A DNA stretch of 64,000 bases from Criblamydia sequanensis CRIB-18. Lineage in GTDB: Bacteria; Chlamydiota; Chlamydiia; Chlamydiales; Criblamydiaceae. Within the stretch, counting starts at the first letter, position 1. Each line of letters begins with the position of its first letter. Of the stretch, positions 16,879 to 25,210 are shown piece by piece. Below the pieces are notes generated by a model. It worked only from the letters and a program-made list of their open reading frames with translations. It did no database searches and was not told the origin of the DNA. The translations under genes and the position numbers were made by a program. The DNA lies in assembly GCF_000750955.1 (NCBI RefSeq), contig NZ_CCEJ010000005.1:1-64000 (forward strand), read 5' to 3'.

Positions 16879-18387
16879 ATGAAATTATTTTTGTTAATTT
16901 ATTTTCTTATTTTTCCATTTTTTACTATTTATCCGGCCCAAGAAGAAAAAGTTAAAGTTCTCTATAGCAGTTTAAACCCAAGCTCCATTTCAGAGCACTT
17001 AGCCTTTATCTATCTCTATAAGGATACCAATATGGGAGAGACGGCCCTAAGACATCTTTACCAGTTGCTGAAAATTAAGTGTGATAATTTAAAGGATTTA
17101 GCCGCACCTCCCTTAGATCCAAATCTTTGGCTCAGCTTAATATGCCAGGAAAATATTTCAGACAAGGTTTCCTTTTCAGGAAATGTTTTAAAAGATTTAT
17201 CAAGACTTGGGGCTCATCTCGGAAATAGGAAATTACAAGGGAATCTGGCTCAAACTGAAAATGAAATTTTGAATCTTCCTGAAGATCAAATTGATTTAGC
17301 AAGGGCCGTTCTCTTGAACTCCCTCGATGGATCCATCGAATCCGTTTATTATTATGAAATCTTACTCGATTTGATGGCTTTAGAGATTGCATCCACTCTT
17401 CCGGCAAACGCAAGCCCCCCTGAAAAAATTGAAGCCATCAATAGTTTTGTTTTTGATAAGATGCGATTTCGTTTTCCCCCTCAATCGGTTCAAAGTATGG
17501 ATCGCTATACCTTATTGCCGTCTGTCATGGATTCAAGAAGAGGGGTTTGCCTAGGGGTTTCTATTCTATACTTATCTCTAGCGCAAAGGCTTGATCTTTC
17601 TCTTGAAGCAGTCACTCCCCCGGGACACATATACCTCCGCTATTTAGATAATGGCCGGGAAATAAATATTGAAACGACAGCAAGAGGGGTTCACGTAGAT
17701 ACTGATCATTATCTTAACCCTTTTACAATAGCGCTTGAAACCCATTCCATCAAGGAAGTCGTCGGCCTCGCGGAAATAAATAGAGGCTCTTACTACCTAA
17801 AGAAAGGTCGTTATGAAGAAGCGCTTAATGCCTATCGCAAGGCTGAAAACTATCTTCCCGATTACTCTTCTTTACAGGAAATGCTTGGGTTTACAAACGC
17901 CCTTTTAGGCAGAAAAGAAGAAGCGTATTATTGCTTGCAAAAAGCAGCCTCAAACCCATCCAAATTCTACCTGCATAATAATACTATCGCAGAAGATTTT
18001 CTTTTAAAAAGAGTGGATGAGGAAGCCCTTCATCTATTATGCAGCGATGAGAGTGAGACAAGAAGCGATCTTGTAAAACAGAAAACGAAACTAGAAGATC
18101 TTTTAAAAAAGTTCCCGAATTTTTATAGCGGCTACTTTTTGATGGCGGAACTTTACTCTAAAATGAATCGGCCGGGAGAAACGCTCGATTGGCTTGAAAA
18201 ATACCATCAACTGGATAATAGACACCCAATTTCAGCTTTTTATCTAAGCGCCCTTTTTCTTGAAAGGTCCCACTATTTGAAAGCCTGGGACTACTTTAGG
18301 CAATATGAATCATTAACCGCTCACCTGAAACCTTCAAAAGAAGTCAAATCACTAAAGAAAGCGCTTGAGGGTGCGAGTCCCTCTTAA
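16879..18387 (+). CDS. Secreted transglutaminase-like (SirB1-type) and TPR protein
   Basis: The 502-residue protein starts with a hydrophobic signal peptide (KLFLLIYFLIFPFFTIYPA) and is probably exported by Sec. Residues about 170-290 match the SirB1/transglutaminase-like superfamily: SRRGVCLGVSILYLSLAQRL with Cys224, PPGHIYLRY with His250, and INIETT downstream as the possible acidic residue. The C-terminal half (about 295-500) has TPR-like helices: YLKKGRYEEALNAYRKAENYLPDYSSLQ and the following repeats, then GYFLMAELYSKMNRPGETLDWLEKYHQLDN. The combination resembles periplasmic SirB1-TPR proteins of unknown substrate. A classical thiol-enzyme triad is possible but unproven. The gene overlaps the convergent SMR transporter gene by four bases. 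Confidence 0.7.
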   Translation: MKLFLLIYFLIFPFFTIYPAQEEKVKVLYSSLNPSSISEHLAFIYLYKDTNMGETALRHLYQLLKIKCDNLKDLAAPPLDPNLWLSLICQENISDKVSFSGNVLKDLSRLGAHLGNRKLQGNLAQTENEILNLPEDQIDLARAVLLNSLDGSIESVYYYEILLDLMALEIASTLPANASPPEKIEAINSFVFDKMRFRFPPQSVQSMDRYTLLPSVMDSRRGVCLGVSILYLSLAQRLDLSLEAVTPPGHIYLRYLDNGREINIETTARGVHVDTDHYLNPFTIALETHSIKEVVGLAEINRGSYYLKKGRYEEALNAYRKAENYLPDYSSLQEMLGFTNALLGRKEEAYYCLQKAASNPSKFYLHNNTIAEDFLLKRVDEEALHLLCSDESETRSDLVKQKTKLEDLLKKFPNFYSGYFLMAELYSKMNRPGETLDWLEKYHQLDNRHPISAFYLSALFLERSHYLKAWDYFRQYESLTAHLKPSKEVKSLKKALEGASPS

Positions 18388-18722
18388 CCTTGGGTGTGTG
18401 AAGCCGTGCCGGAAAGAAGGTGAATGATAAGAACGCCTGCTATGATGAAGGAGATGCCTATAATGGCGGCTAAATCAAGTCTCTGCCCAAAGGCAAAAAA
18501 ACCGATAACACTAATTAACACAATACCAACCCCTGACCAAATAGCGTAAGCCACGCCAACAGGTATAGTTAATAGAGTCAAACTTAAGAAATAGAACGAA
18601 ATGGCATAGCCTAATATGGAAATAATCGAGGGGATAAATCTTGTAAACCCGTGTGAAAGGTTTAATGAAGAAGTCGCCATAATTTCAAATAACATGGCTA
18701 TCAGTAAAAAAAAGTATGCCAT
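18384..18722 (-). CDS. Small multidrug resistance (SMR/EmrE-like) transporter
   Basis: The 112-residue protein has four hydrophobic helices and the SMR family length. The essential membrane glutamate is present at residue 13 (AMLFEIMATSSL), and the signature AYAIWSGVGIV occurs in the third helix region, followed by FGQRLDLAAIIGI in the fourth. Such proteins act as antiparallel dimers that exchange protons for lipophilic cations, quaternary amines or guanidinium. The exact substrate cannot be chosen: a QacE/EmrE-like exporter is most likely. It is a single gene, not a paired SMR heterodimer. The stop overlaps the neighbouring convergent gene by four bases; upstream lies the AT-rich gap before the adenosyltransferase gene. 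Confidence 0.92.
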   Translation of the reverse strand: MAYFFLLIAMLFEIMATSSLNLSHGFTRFIPSIISILGYAISFYFLSLTLLTIPVGVAYAIWSGVGIVLISVIGFFAFGQRLDLAAIIGISFIIAGVLIIHLLSGTASHTQG

Positions 18723-18865
18723 AAATTCAAATCCTTTTTTTAATGATAGTTATTTCGGGTCAAAATTCCTATTAGAATTGTGTTTAAACCCAAGAGTAAT
18801 TATGTTTTTCAAATCAAACTAATTTCTGGAAGAAAACTAATTTAAGCCTATTTTATTGAGGATTT

Positions 18866-19450
18866 ATGTCAGGTGTAAAAATCTATACAAAAACCGGGGA
18901 TCAAGGACAAACCTCCCTTTTTTCGGGCCATCGGGTAGCTAAAAACTCTCCCTATATTGAAGCTCTTGGGTCGGTCGATGAGTGCAATAGCACAATCGGC
19001 GCAAGCCTTTCTTTCTTACCCTCTGATTCTCAATTTGATAAGGTTAGAGAACAATTGATTCATATTCAGCATTCCCTATTTGATCTTGGAGCGCAACTTG
19101 CCACCCCAAGAACCATTGCTCCTCCAAAAAAAATTTCAAAAACACGTTTTGATGCTGAGGAAACCCTTAAATTAGAAAAATGGATCGACGAGATGGAAGA
19201 GACGCTTCCCCCTCTAAAAGCATTTATCTTGCCGGGTGGCCATCAAGCCGGGGCGTTATTGCATATGGCTCGCTGTTTATGCAGAAAAGCTGAGCGAAAA
19301 ATTATACCTCTTGCGGAATCAGGAGATGTGGCGGATGCGGTATTAATTTACTTAAACCGGCTTTCCGACTACCTATTTGTGGCGTCAAGAAACATAAATC
19401 ACCTGGGATCCATGCCTGAAACTAAATGGCGCCCTCATGAATGCACTTAG
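18866..19450 (+). CDS. PduO-type cob(I)alamin adenosyltransferase
   Basis: The 194-residue product matches PduO/MMAB-type ATP:cob(I)alamin adenosyltransferases, which attach the adenosyl group of ATP to cobalamin to make coenzyme B12. Diagnostic parts are KIYTKTGDQGQTSLFSG at the start (ATP-binding loop), then EALGSVDECNSTIG, RCLCRKAERKI and the C-terminal YLNRLSDYLFVASRNINH. The fold is a trimer of helical bundles in the cytosol. The ATG is preceded by a weak GAGGA. It appears to be a single-gene unit ended by a strong hairpin terminator. Its presence implies scavenged or made cobalamin and a B12-dependent enzyme elsewhere in the genome; no such enzyme or B12 transporter is in this window. 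Confidence 0.92.
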   Translation: MSGVKIYTKTGDQGQTSLFSGHRVAKNSPYIEALGSVDECNSTIGASLSFLPSDSQFDKVREQLIHIQHSLFDLGAQLATPRTIAPPKKISKTRFDAEETLKLEKWIDEMEETLPPLKAFILPGGHQAGALLHMARCLCRKAERKIIPLAESGDVADAVLIYLNRLSDYLFVASRNINHLGSMPETKWRPHECT

Positions 19451-19500
19451 AGTCAGTCTCTTAAGAATTTGGCTTAAAAAATTAAAATTCTAAGAAAAAA

Positions 19501-19528
19501 GAAGGGCTTAAGCCCTTCATTATTTTTC
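19501..19528 (+). terminator. Rho-independent terminator after the adenosyltransferase gene
   Basis: GAAGGGC and GCCCTTC pair perfectly around a TTAA loop at 19501-19518 and are followed by ATTATTTTTC. It separates the adenosyltransferase gene from clpB. Confidence 0.85.
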
Positions 19529-19605
19529 ACCTTTGAGATAAAATAGCTTTAATTTGAATTCCATTAAAATGGATCAATTTTCGCGTAAGACCGGAGGCTT
19601 ATCTC

Positions 19606-22206
19606 ATGAAGGAAAATTTTACGGACGGGGTAACAGAAGCGCTGCAAACCGCTTTTAAAGAAGCCCAAGAGAGACATTCCACTGAAGTAAACGATAACGA
19701 CCTGCTTCTCGCTTTTTTAAAAGAAAAAGAGGGCTACTTCAACTCCTTATTAAATAATTTAAAAGCGAACACAACTCCGCTTGTTAGCGAACTTAAAAAA
19801 GTGTTGGAAAGCGGAGCTAAATATGTTGGCGGCGAAGCTAAGCCCCCTCATCCAAGCGTTTCTCTACAAAGCCGTATCGCTGACGCTGAATCAATTGCAA
19901 AGCAATGGAAAGATGAGTATACAAGCGGCGACCATTTCCTTATTTCATATTGGAAAAATGGCAATTCCCCCTTTAGAGAATGGAAACAAGCCACCGGCAT
20001 TACCTTAAAGCAGCTCGAAGAATTTATACGAAAAATCAGAGGATCAAAGCACATGGACTCCCCTCACGCCGAACAAACTATGCAAGCTCTTGAAAAATAT
20101 TGCCGCAACCTTACAGCCTTAGCCCGGCAAGGCAAAATTGATCCTGTGATTGGACGTGATGAAGAAATCAGACGGACCATGCAAGTTTTGAGTAGACGGA
20201 CGAAAAATAACCCTATGCTAATTGGTGAACCGGGGGTTGGGAAAACAGCGATAGCGGAAGGGTTAGCCCAAAGGATTGTAACACAAGATGTGCCGGATTC
20301 CTTAAAGAATAAAGAACTTTTAACTCTTGACATGGGTAGTTTGGTCGCCGGTACCAAATATCGAGGAGAGTTTGAAGAGCGTCTTAAAGCCATTTTAAAA
20401 GAAATCGAAGATAGCGACGGCAAAATTATTCTTTTTATTGATGAGGTTCATACACTCGTTGGGGCGGGTTCTGCGGAAGGATCCATGGACGCTGCAAATC
20501 TTTTAAAACCTGCTTTAGCAAGAGGTTTCTTGCATTGCATCGGGGCCACAACTCTAAATGAATATCAAAAATACATCGAGAAAGATGCCGCCCTTGAAAG
20601 ACGTTTCCAAACCATTTTTGTCGATGAACCAAGCCCAGAAGAGTCTATAGCCATCCTTCGAGGGTTAAAAGAGAAGTATGAGATTTTTCACGGCGTTAGA
20701 ATCACCGAGTCTGCGATCCATGCAGCTGTTTATTTATCCTATCGCTATATCACGGATAGAAGGCTTCCTGATAAAGCGATCGATTTAATTGATGAAGCCG
20801 CAAGCTTAATACGCATGCAAATCGGCAGCCGGCCTCTGCCTATAGACAACAAGGAAAGGGAGCTCTCAGCCTTAATTGTCGAGCAAGAAGCTTTAAAGCG
20901 CGAGAAAGGTGCGGTAGAAGAAGGCAGACTGCAAGTCATCAGCGAAAAAATTGCCAAGATTAAAGAGGACCTTTCCAAACTTAAAGCCGAGTGGGAACAA
21001 GAAAAAGAGCTCTTAAATGACTTAAAGAAAAAGAAAGACGAGCTTGAAAGGCTAAAATTTAAAGAAGAGGAACTTGAAAGAAAAGCCGATTACAATCGGG
21101 TCGCAGAGCTTCGCTATCAAGAAATTCCGGCCGTTTTAAAGTCCATAAACGACATTCAAGAAAAATTAAATTCCAAGCCTAATCGGCTCTTGCAAGAAGA
21201 AGTCGATGAAAATCTGATCGCTCATATTGTTTCTAAATGGACAGGCATTCCGGTTCATAAGATGATGGAGGGTGAAGCTGAAAGGCTTTTAAATCTTGAA
21301 AAAGAGCTTTCAAAACGAGTGGTTGGACAGGAAATGGCGGTTCACTCTGTTTCTGAAGCTATCAGACGGTCAAGAACAGGCCTTGGAGACCCGGGAAGAC
21401 CGGTTGGCGTCTTTCTATTCCTCGGTCCAACCGGGGTTGGTAAAACAGAGCTTTCCAAGGCTTTGGCCGAGTTTCTATTCGATGAGGAAGAAGCCCTCAT
21501 TCGTTTAGATATGTCAGAATACATGGAAAAGCACTCTGTAGCCCGAATGATAGGCTCGCCTCCCGGCTATGTTGGGTATGAAGAAGGCGGCCAGCTCACA
21601 GAAGCTCTTAGAAGAAGGCCCTATAGCGTTGTTCTCTTAGATGAAATTGAAAAGGCAAATCATGACGTGTTTAATATTCTTCTACAGATCTTTGATGACG
21701 GACGGATCACCGACAGCAAAGGGCGGGTCGTCAATTGTAAAAACGCGCTTTTTATCATGACCTCAAATATCGGCTCGGATAAATTACTCTCTAAAATGGA
21801 AGAAAAGAAAACTTCTTTAAATAAAGAGGAAATTCTTGCCGTTTTAGAACCTGCCATTAAGACTCATTTTAGACCCGAATTTATCAATCGCCTCGATGAT
21901 ATCCTTCCCTTCCTCCCCTTGCAAGAAAAGGACATGGAAAAAATTGTTCTTATCCAACTGCACCAAGTGGAAAAGCGCCTTCAAGAGAGAAAAGCCGCTC
22001 TTATCTGGAAAGAAGACGTTGTAAAATTCTTAGCTAAAGAAGGTTACGATCCGCATTTCGGGGCGCGCCCTCTAAAAAGACTCATTCAACAAGATGTGGT
22101 CAATATGCTAGCCAAGGCAATCCTGGAGGGAAAGGTGCCCCCGGGCTCTCGTATCGAACTTTTTCTTAAAGGGGATCATATAGATTTTAAGATCACAAAA
22201 AATTAA
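19606..22206 (+). CDS. clpB: ATP-dependent disaggregase ClpB
   Basis: The 866-residue product is a full-length ClpB (Hsp104 family), the hexameric cytosolic machine that pulls proteins from aggregates together with DnaK. It has an N-terminal Clp_N domain (about 1-150), a first AAA module with Walker [10 protein letters not shown] and Walker [14 protein letters not shown], a middle coiled-coil propeller (about 405-525, rich in Lys/Glu, characteristic of ClpB rather than ClpA or ClpC), and a second AAA module with [21 protein letters not shown] and [11 protein letters not shown]. The pore loop of module 1 reads GTKYRGEFE. The ribosome site CGGAGG lies seven bases before ATG 19606. No CIRCE element or clear heat-shock promoter is visible upstream. 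Confidence 0.97.
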   Translation: MKENFTDGVTEALQTAFKEAQERHSTEVNDNDLLLAFLKEKEGYFNSLLNNLKANTTPLVSELKKVLESGAKYVGGEAKPPHPSVSLQSRIADAESIAKQWKDEYTSGDHFLISYWKNGNSPFREWKQATGITLKQLEEFIRKIRGSKHMDSPHAEQTMQALEKYCRNLTALARQGKIDPVIGRDEEIRRTMQVLSRRTKNNPMLIGEPGVGKTAIAEGLAQRIVTQDVPDSLKNKELLTLDMGSLVAGTKYRGEFEERLKAILKEIEDSDGKIILFIDEVHTLVGAGSAEGSMDAANLLKPALARGFLHCIGATTLNEYQKYIEKDAALERRFQTIFVDEPSPEESIAILRGLKEKYEIFHGVRITESAIHAAVYLSYRYITDRRLPDKAIDLIDEAASLIRMQIGSRPLPIDNKERELSALIVEQEALKREKGAVEEGRLQVISEKIAKIKEDLSKLKAEWEQEKELLNDLKKKKDELERLKFKEEELERKADYNRVAELRYQEIPAVLKSINDIQEKLNSKPNRLLQEEVDENLIAHIVSKWTGIPVHKMMEGEAERLLNLEKELSKRVVGQEMAVHSVSEAIRRSRTGLGDPGRPVGVFLFLGPTGVGKTELSKALAEFLFDEEEALIRLDMSEYMEKHSVARMIGSPPGYVGYEEGGQLTEALRRRPYSVVLLDEIEKANHDVFNILLQIFDDGRITDSKGRVVNCKNALFIMTSNIGSDKLLSKMEEKKTSLNKEEILAVLEPAIKTHFRPEFINRLDDILPFLPLQEKDMEKIVLIQLHQVEKRLQERKAALIWKEDVVKFLAKEGYDPHFGARPLKRLIQQDVVNMLAKAILEGKVPPGSRIELFLKGDHIDFKITKN

Positions 22207-22360
22207 ATTAGTTATAATAAAATTGTAATTTAATTTTACAAAAGCGAAGTCTCTTTAAAAACTAAAAACTCTCTTATTGCAAATTAATCAGATTTATCTG
22301 ATATTATAAAAATGTCTTTGTTTATTAAGATCTTACAAATTATGCATTAAGGAGAATAAT

Positions 22361-22816
22361 ATGAGAGTGGATGAATTAAATCTTAAATCTACTGATTCTG
22401 TAAACAACGGGGCTTATTTAGTTGAATTAAAAGTTGGCAAAGCAACTCTCAATTCAGCCGAAAAGACCAATTCAGTTTTTGCAATGATAGTAGTGCCTAT
22501 TTCTGAAGACGTTAAAAGCTCAGAAAAGCAGGGCTTATACAACGAAATTGCTAAAAATGAGGGTTTTGCTGTAGCAAATTTTGAAAACGGAATCCTCAAA
22601 TCCGTGGAAATGACCCAAAAAATGTATGATATAGCCATTTCCGGAGCTGTCGAAGAAATTTTTATTAAAAGTGGTAGTGGATACAAACCTTTGACGCAAA
22701 ATGTTGATCCTATTGTTTTAAAAGACGAAGACGTGAAACTGTTAGACAGCGCTATAAGAACTCAATGGCATTTGAAAAAGCAAGATAAGAAAAAAGGCAA
22801 CTGCGTGATTTCTTAA
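22361..22816 (+). CDS. Candidate effector with lysine-rich C-terminus and CaaX box
   Basis: The 151-residue product starts at ATG 22361 behind AAGGAG. No known domain is recognised. Its last residues are KKQDKKKGNCVIS: a lysine-rich stretch followed by Cys148-Val-Ile-Ser, a textbook CaaX box with Ser at the end, the type preferred by eukaryotic farnesyltransferase. Small GTPases of the Ras group show the same layout, and Legionella effectors such as AnkB use it to gain host prenylation and membrane anchoring. Bacteria lack CaaX prenylation, so the signal would only be meaningful inside a host. The middle part (MIVVPISED ... NGILKSVEMT ... AVEEIFIKSGSGY) resembles the N-terminal regions of the next two genes. 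Secretion and prenylation are inferred, not shown. Confidence 0.65.
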   Translation: MRVDELNLKSTDSVNNGAYLVELKVGKATLNSAEKTNSVFAMIVVPISEDVKSSEKQGLYNEIAKNEGFAVANFENGILKSVEMTQKMYDIAISGAVEEIFIKSGSGYKPLTQNVDPIVLKDEDVKLLDSAIRTQWHLKKQDKKKGNCVIS

Positions 22817-22825
22817 AATTTACAT

Positions 22826-22857
22826 AAAGGGAGTGTCCAGCAACAAACACTCCTTTT
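22826..22857 (+). terminator. Rho-independent terminator after the CaaX-box gene
   Basis: GGAGTGT at 22830-22836 pairs with ACACTCC at 22847-22853 around a 10-base loop and is followed by TTTTATT; upstream AAA can extend the stem into the T-run. Confidence 0.8.
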
Positions 22858-23016
22858 ATTCCTTTCATGGGGAAAAAAATTCCCTTGTATTTTTAGAAAA
22901 GATAAAGATATAAACTATATTTACAATAAAATATTACTATTAAGTAAGATTATTTTAAAAAAATCACACAAAAGGTGGTATAATAAATTTACAAAGAAAT
23001 ACATTGTGAGTTTATT

Positions 23017-23841
23017 ATGGCTCGGTTTTCTAGCATACAAGGTTCAGGCATACCAGATATACCACCTTCAACAATTTCTGAAGCTTCAGCTCCAAAAGGA
23101 AGCGGAAAGGTCACTGTCCACTTTCTTAGTAAAAATGGCCTATCCGATTTAGGTTCTCAAAATCTAGTTGATATTAAAATTAAAGAAGCAAAAACCCCGG
23201 AAAAAATTCATAAATATATGAATGAAAACCGGGACTATGTCCTTCAGTATGGCGAAAACGAATTTAAATTCAGCGAAAGCTTACAATCGAAAATACAAGG
23301 CAAAGCCATTAATGAAATCAAAATTAAGAACGCCAATGGCCAGGTTAGGGTACTAAAAGGAAGTTCAGTTAAAATTGGGACAATGACCGGAGAAGAATCT
23401 CGATATTTATCTCAAGCTCTTGAAAAAATTCTAAATCAAGCTCTAGAAAAGAAATTGATGGATGAGAATGAGAGAATCAAAAGCAGCACCAAATTCGGAA
23501 AAAGCAAAGAAAAAGAAGCTCAAACCCCTGCCTCCTCGGATAAACCAGACCCAGATAGCCTTTATAAAGAAAAAAGAATCACTGTCAAAAGCCAAACTCT
23601 AAAGGATTCCCTTGCCAATCAGTCTGAGTTAGAAGCTTGGGCAAAAGCATCAAGAGAAGCACGTGAAAAAGAAAAAGAAAATGAAAGAGAATTCAATATT
23701 AGGCAAATCGTGCAAAATTCTGTAAAGTCATACGCCCAAAAAAAGACTAGGGAAAAAGAAGAGAATCGTAAAGGAGAAATAAAACAAGAACCTCACCCTT
23801 TAACTCCTGAAGTAAAAAAATCCCCTCGTAGTAAATCATAA
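23017..23841 (+). CDS. Candidate secreted charged protein, tandem paralogue of 23870-24589
   Basis: A 274-residue protein with no known domain. Residues about 30-125 look like a small alpha-beta domain (KVTVHFLSKNG ... VLQYGENEFKFSESLQ ... INEIKIKNANGQVRVL); then IGTMTGEESRYLSQALEKIL, and a highly charged, probably helical tail ending near RQIVQNSVKSYAQKK. The following gene has the same order: NITVLYLDE, then SSMTGEESEHLSQAVAVLL and RIVQESTRNYDRKK. A Ser/Pro/Gly-rich N-terminus without a hydrophobic signal is compatible with type III export. TATAAT at about 22979-22984 could be its -10 element, but the -35 is poor. A 28-base gap separates it from the next gene, so they are likely one operon. 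Confidence 0.65.
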   Translation: MARFSSIQGSGIPDIPPSTISEASAPKGSGKVTVHFLSKNGLSDLGSQNLVDIKIKEAKTPEKIHKYMNENRDYVLQYGENEFKFSESLQSKIQGKAINEIKIKNANGQVRVLKGSSVKIGTMTGEESRYLSQALEKILNQALEKKLMDENERIKSSTKFGKSKEKEAQTPASSDKPDPDSLYKEKRITVKSQTLKDSLANQSELEAWAKASREAREKEKENEREFNIRQIVQNSVKSYAQKKTREKEENRKGEIKQEPHPLTPEVKKSPRSKS

Positions 23842-23869
23842 TTGGTTAATTTAGATTGAGAGGTCATTT

Positions 23870-24589
23870 ATGGATCCTGCTAATTTTTCACAGTTTTCTA
23901 ATAAATCTAACTTTGATTTTGAGATTGGTCTTATCAAAGGAATGAAGGACATTAACGCCGGAAATGTCAAAAATATTACGGTTCTTTATCTTGATGAAAC
24001 AAGCGGCAAATTAGATAAATTAAAAGAATATTTCGAGGCCGGCCGACTTGTCTTTATCGATGAAAAAAACCACATCAAACTGTCTGAAGAGTTTTATAAG
24101 GAATTTGGAGACCGCATTGAAAAGGTGGAATTAATTAGCTCTAAAGGCAAGGTTAAAGAAGTCATAGAAAATGAAGGCGCTAGTATCTCAAGTATGACAG
24201 GCGAGGAGTCTGAACATTTGAGCCAAGCTGTCGCGGTTTTATTGCAAGCAGCTGCCGAAAATAAAAGAGTTGCCAAAGAAGAAAAAGGTGAAAAGTCCTC
24301 TCTTAATAAAGATGAAAAAAGTCATAGGAGACAAGCTGAGAGAAGCTCTATCAGAAGTGAATTTCAAGTAAAGGATGCCGCCAGTATAGAGAAGAACAAG
24401 GAAGGGGGCCGCTTAAAAGAGCTTGAAAAGCAAAACGCAAAACGAAAAGAGGAGCAGGAATTGAAAAAAGCCGAGAAGTTTGAAGAGCTCCATCACCGCA
24501 TCGTTCAAGAGTCCACAAGAAACTATGATCGAAAAAAACAAGAAAAGAAAGAAATCGACAAAAAAGAAGATAGCGGCCAGTCAATCTAG
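23870..24589 (+). CDS. Candidate secreted charged protein, tandem paralogue of 23017-23841
   Basis: The 239-residue protein shares two signatures with the gene before it: [ST]MTGEES..LSQA (here near residue 105) and [RQ]IVQ.S...Y..KK near the C-terminus (here near residue 210). Its N-terminal region NITVLYLDETSGKLDKLKEY ... VFIDEKNHIKLSEEF ... IEKVELISSKGKV follows the same strand-helix-strand plan as the CaaX-box gene at 22361 and the gene at 23017. The tail is rich in Lys and Glu, probably a long helix or coiled coil. No signal peptide or membrane segment is present. The ribosome site GAGAGG lies before ATG 23870. Function is unknown. Confidence 0.65.
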   Translation: MDPANFSQFSNKSNFDFEIGLIKGMKDINAGNVKNITVLYLDETSGKLDKLKEYFEAGRLVFIDEKNHIKLSEEFYKEFGDRIEKVELISSKGKVKEVIENEGASISSMTGEESEHLSQAVAVLLQAAAENKRVAKEEKGEKSSLNKDEKSHRRQAERSSIRSEFQVKDAASIEKNKEGGRLKELEKQNAKRKEEQELKKAEKFEELHHRIVQESTRNYDRKKQEKKEIDKKEDSGQSI

Positions 24590-24679
24590 GGGCTAATTCT
24601 TCTAAGACTATAAAAATCCTTTTTTTATTTTCTTTAAGTTGTTACGTTTCCTTCCTTTCCACCTTCTACCCCTTAAAGA

Positions 24680-24835
24680 ATGTCGATATTGAAATTTTTA
24701 TTAGCTCTCCCCTTTCTTACAACCCCTCATCCAGATAGCGCCAAGATAGTTGAAATAAACCTAAAAGATAACGCTTTCATTATGCTTGAAGGCGGCGCTA
24801 CGCTCGAACCTAGGACGTTATTTCTTAAAATATGA
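24680..24835 (+). CDS. Possible 51-residue small protein or gene remnant
   Basis: An ATG-started frame of 51 codons, MSILKFLLALPFLTTPHPDS onward, with a hydrophobic N-terminus like a signal peptide, and stop TGA directly abutting the convergent gene at 24836. AAAG lies just upstream of the ATG. It could be a small exported protein or the 5' remnant of a longer lost gene. No family is recognised. Confidence 0.3.
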   Translation: MSILKFLLALPFLTTPHPDSAKIVEINLKDNAFIMLEGGATLEPRTLFLKI

Positions 24836-25210
24836 CTACTCTTTCACAAAAGCTTCAAAAATTGTTTGAAAGAGTTTTAAATCTATAAGCCTTACTTTAT
24901 GCAAATGGAAGTAAACCATCATTAAGCTAAAGCCAAGGGTCGGACTAAACGCCGAAATAAAAAAGGCGGCAGCGTAAGCGGAGGCTTTTTTTACCCACGA
25001 AATATGATCATTCGCCATTCTATTAAGCCAACGGCTCTTCCTTAAGAAAAGAGCGCTTGCCAAAGTGGATAAAAAGGCCGTAATTGAGAGAAAAAGAATA
25101 AAAGGGATAAAGAGAAGGCTGCTGATAAAAGCGATAATGCGGGGCATTATTTTAAATTTGGAGGAATGAAGTCTCTCTATGGCCTTAAAAAAGTCAAATT
25201 CTAAAGACAT
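24836..25210 (-). CDS. Small membrane protein of unknown function
   Basis: The 124-residue product has two or three hydrophobic segments: residues about 23-55 (IIAFISSLLFIPFILFLSIT and following) and about 78-103 (YAAAFFISAFSPTLGFSLMM), separated by a basic loop. The start codon overlaps the stop of sthA in a TAATG arrangement, so the two are translationally coupled and probably co-expressed. No known family or motif is recognised. A membrane role linked to the transhydrogenase is possible but unsupported beyond the gene overlap. Confidence 0.65.
   Translation of the reverse strand: MSLEFDFFKAIERLHSSKFKIMPRIIAFISSLLFIPFILFLSITAFLSTLASALFLRKSRWLNRMANDHISWVKKASAYAAAFFISAFSPTLGFSLMMVYFHLHKVRLIDLKLFQTIFEAFVKE

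Noticed and set aside
19529-19605. CIRCE or heat-shock operator before clpB
   Set aside because: The TTAGCACTC-N9-GAGTGCTAA pattern is absent.
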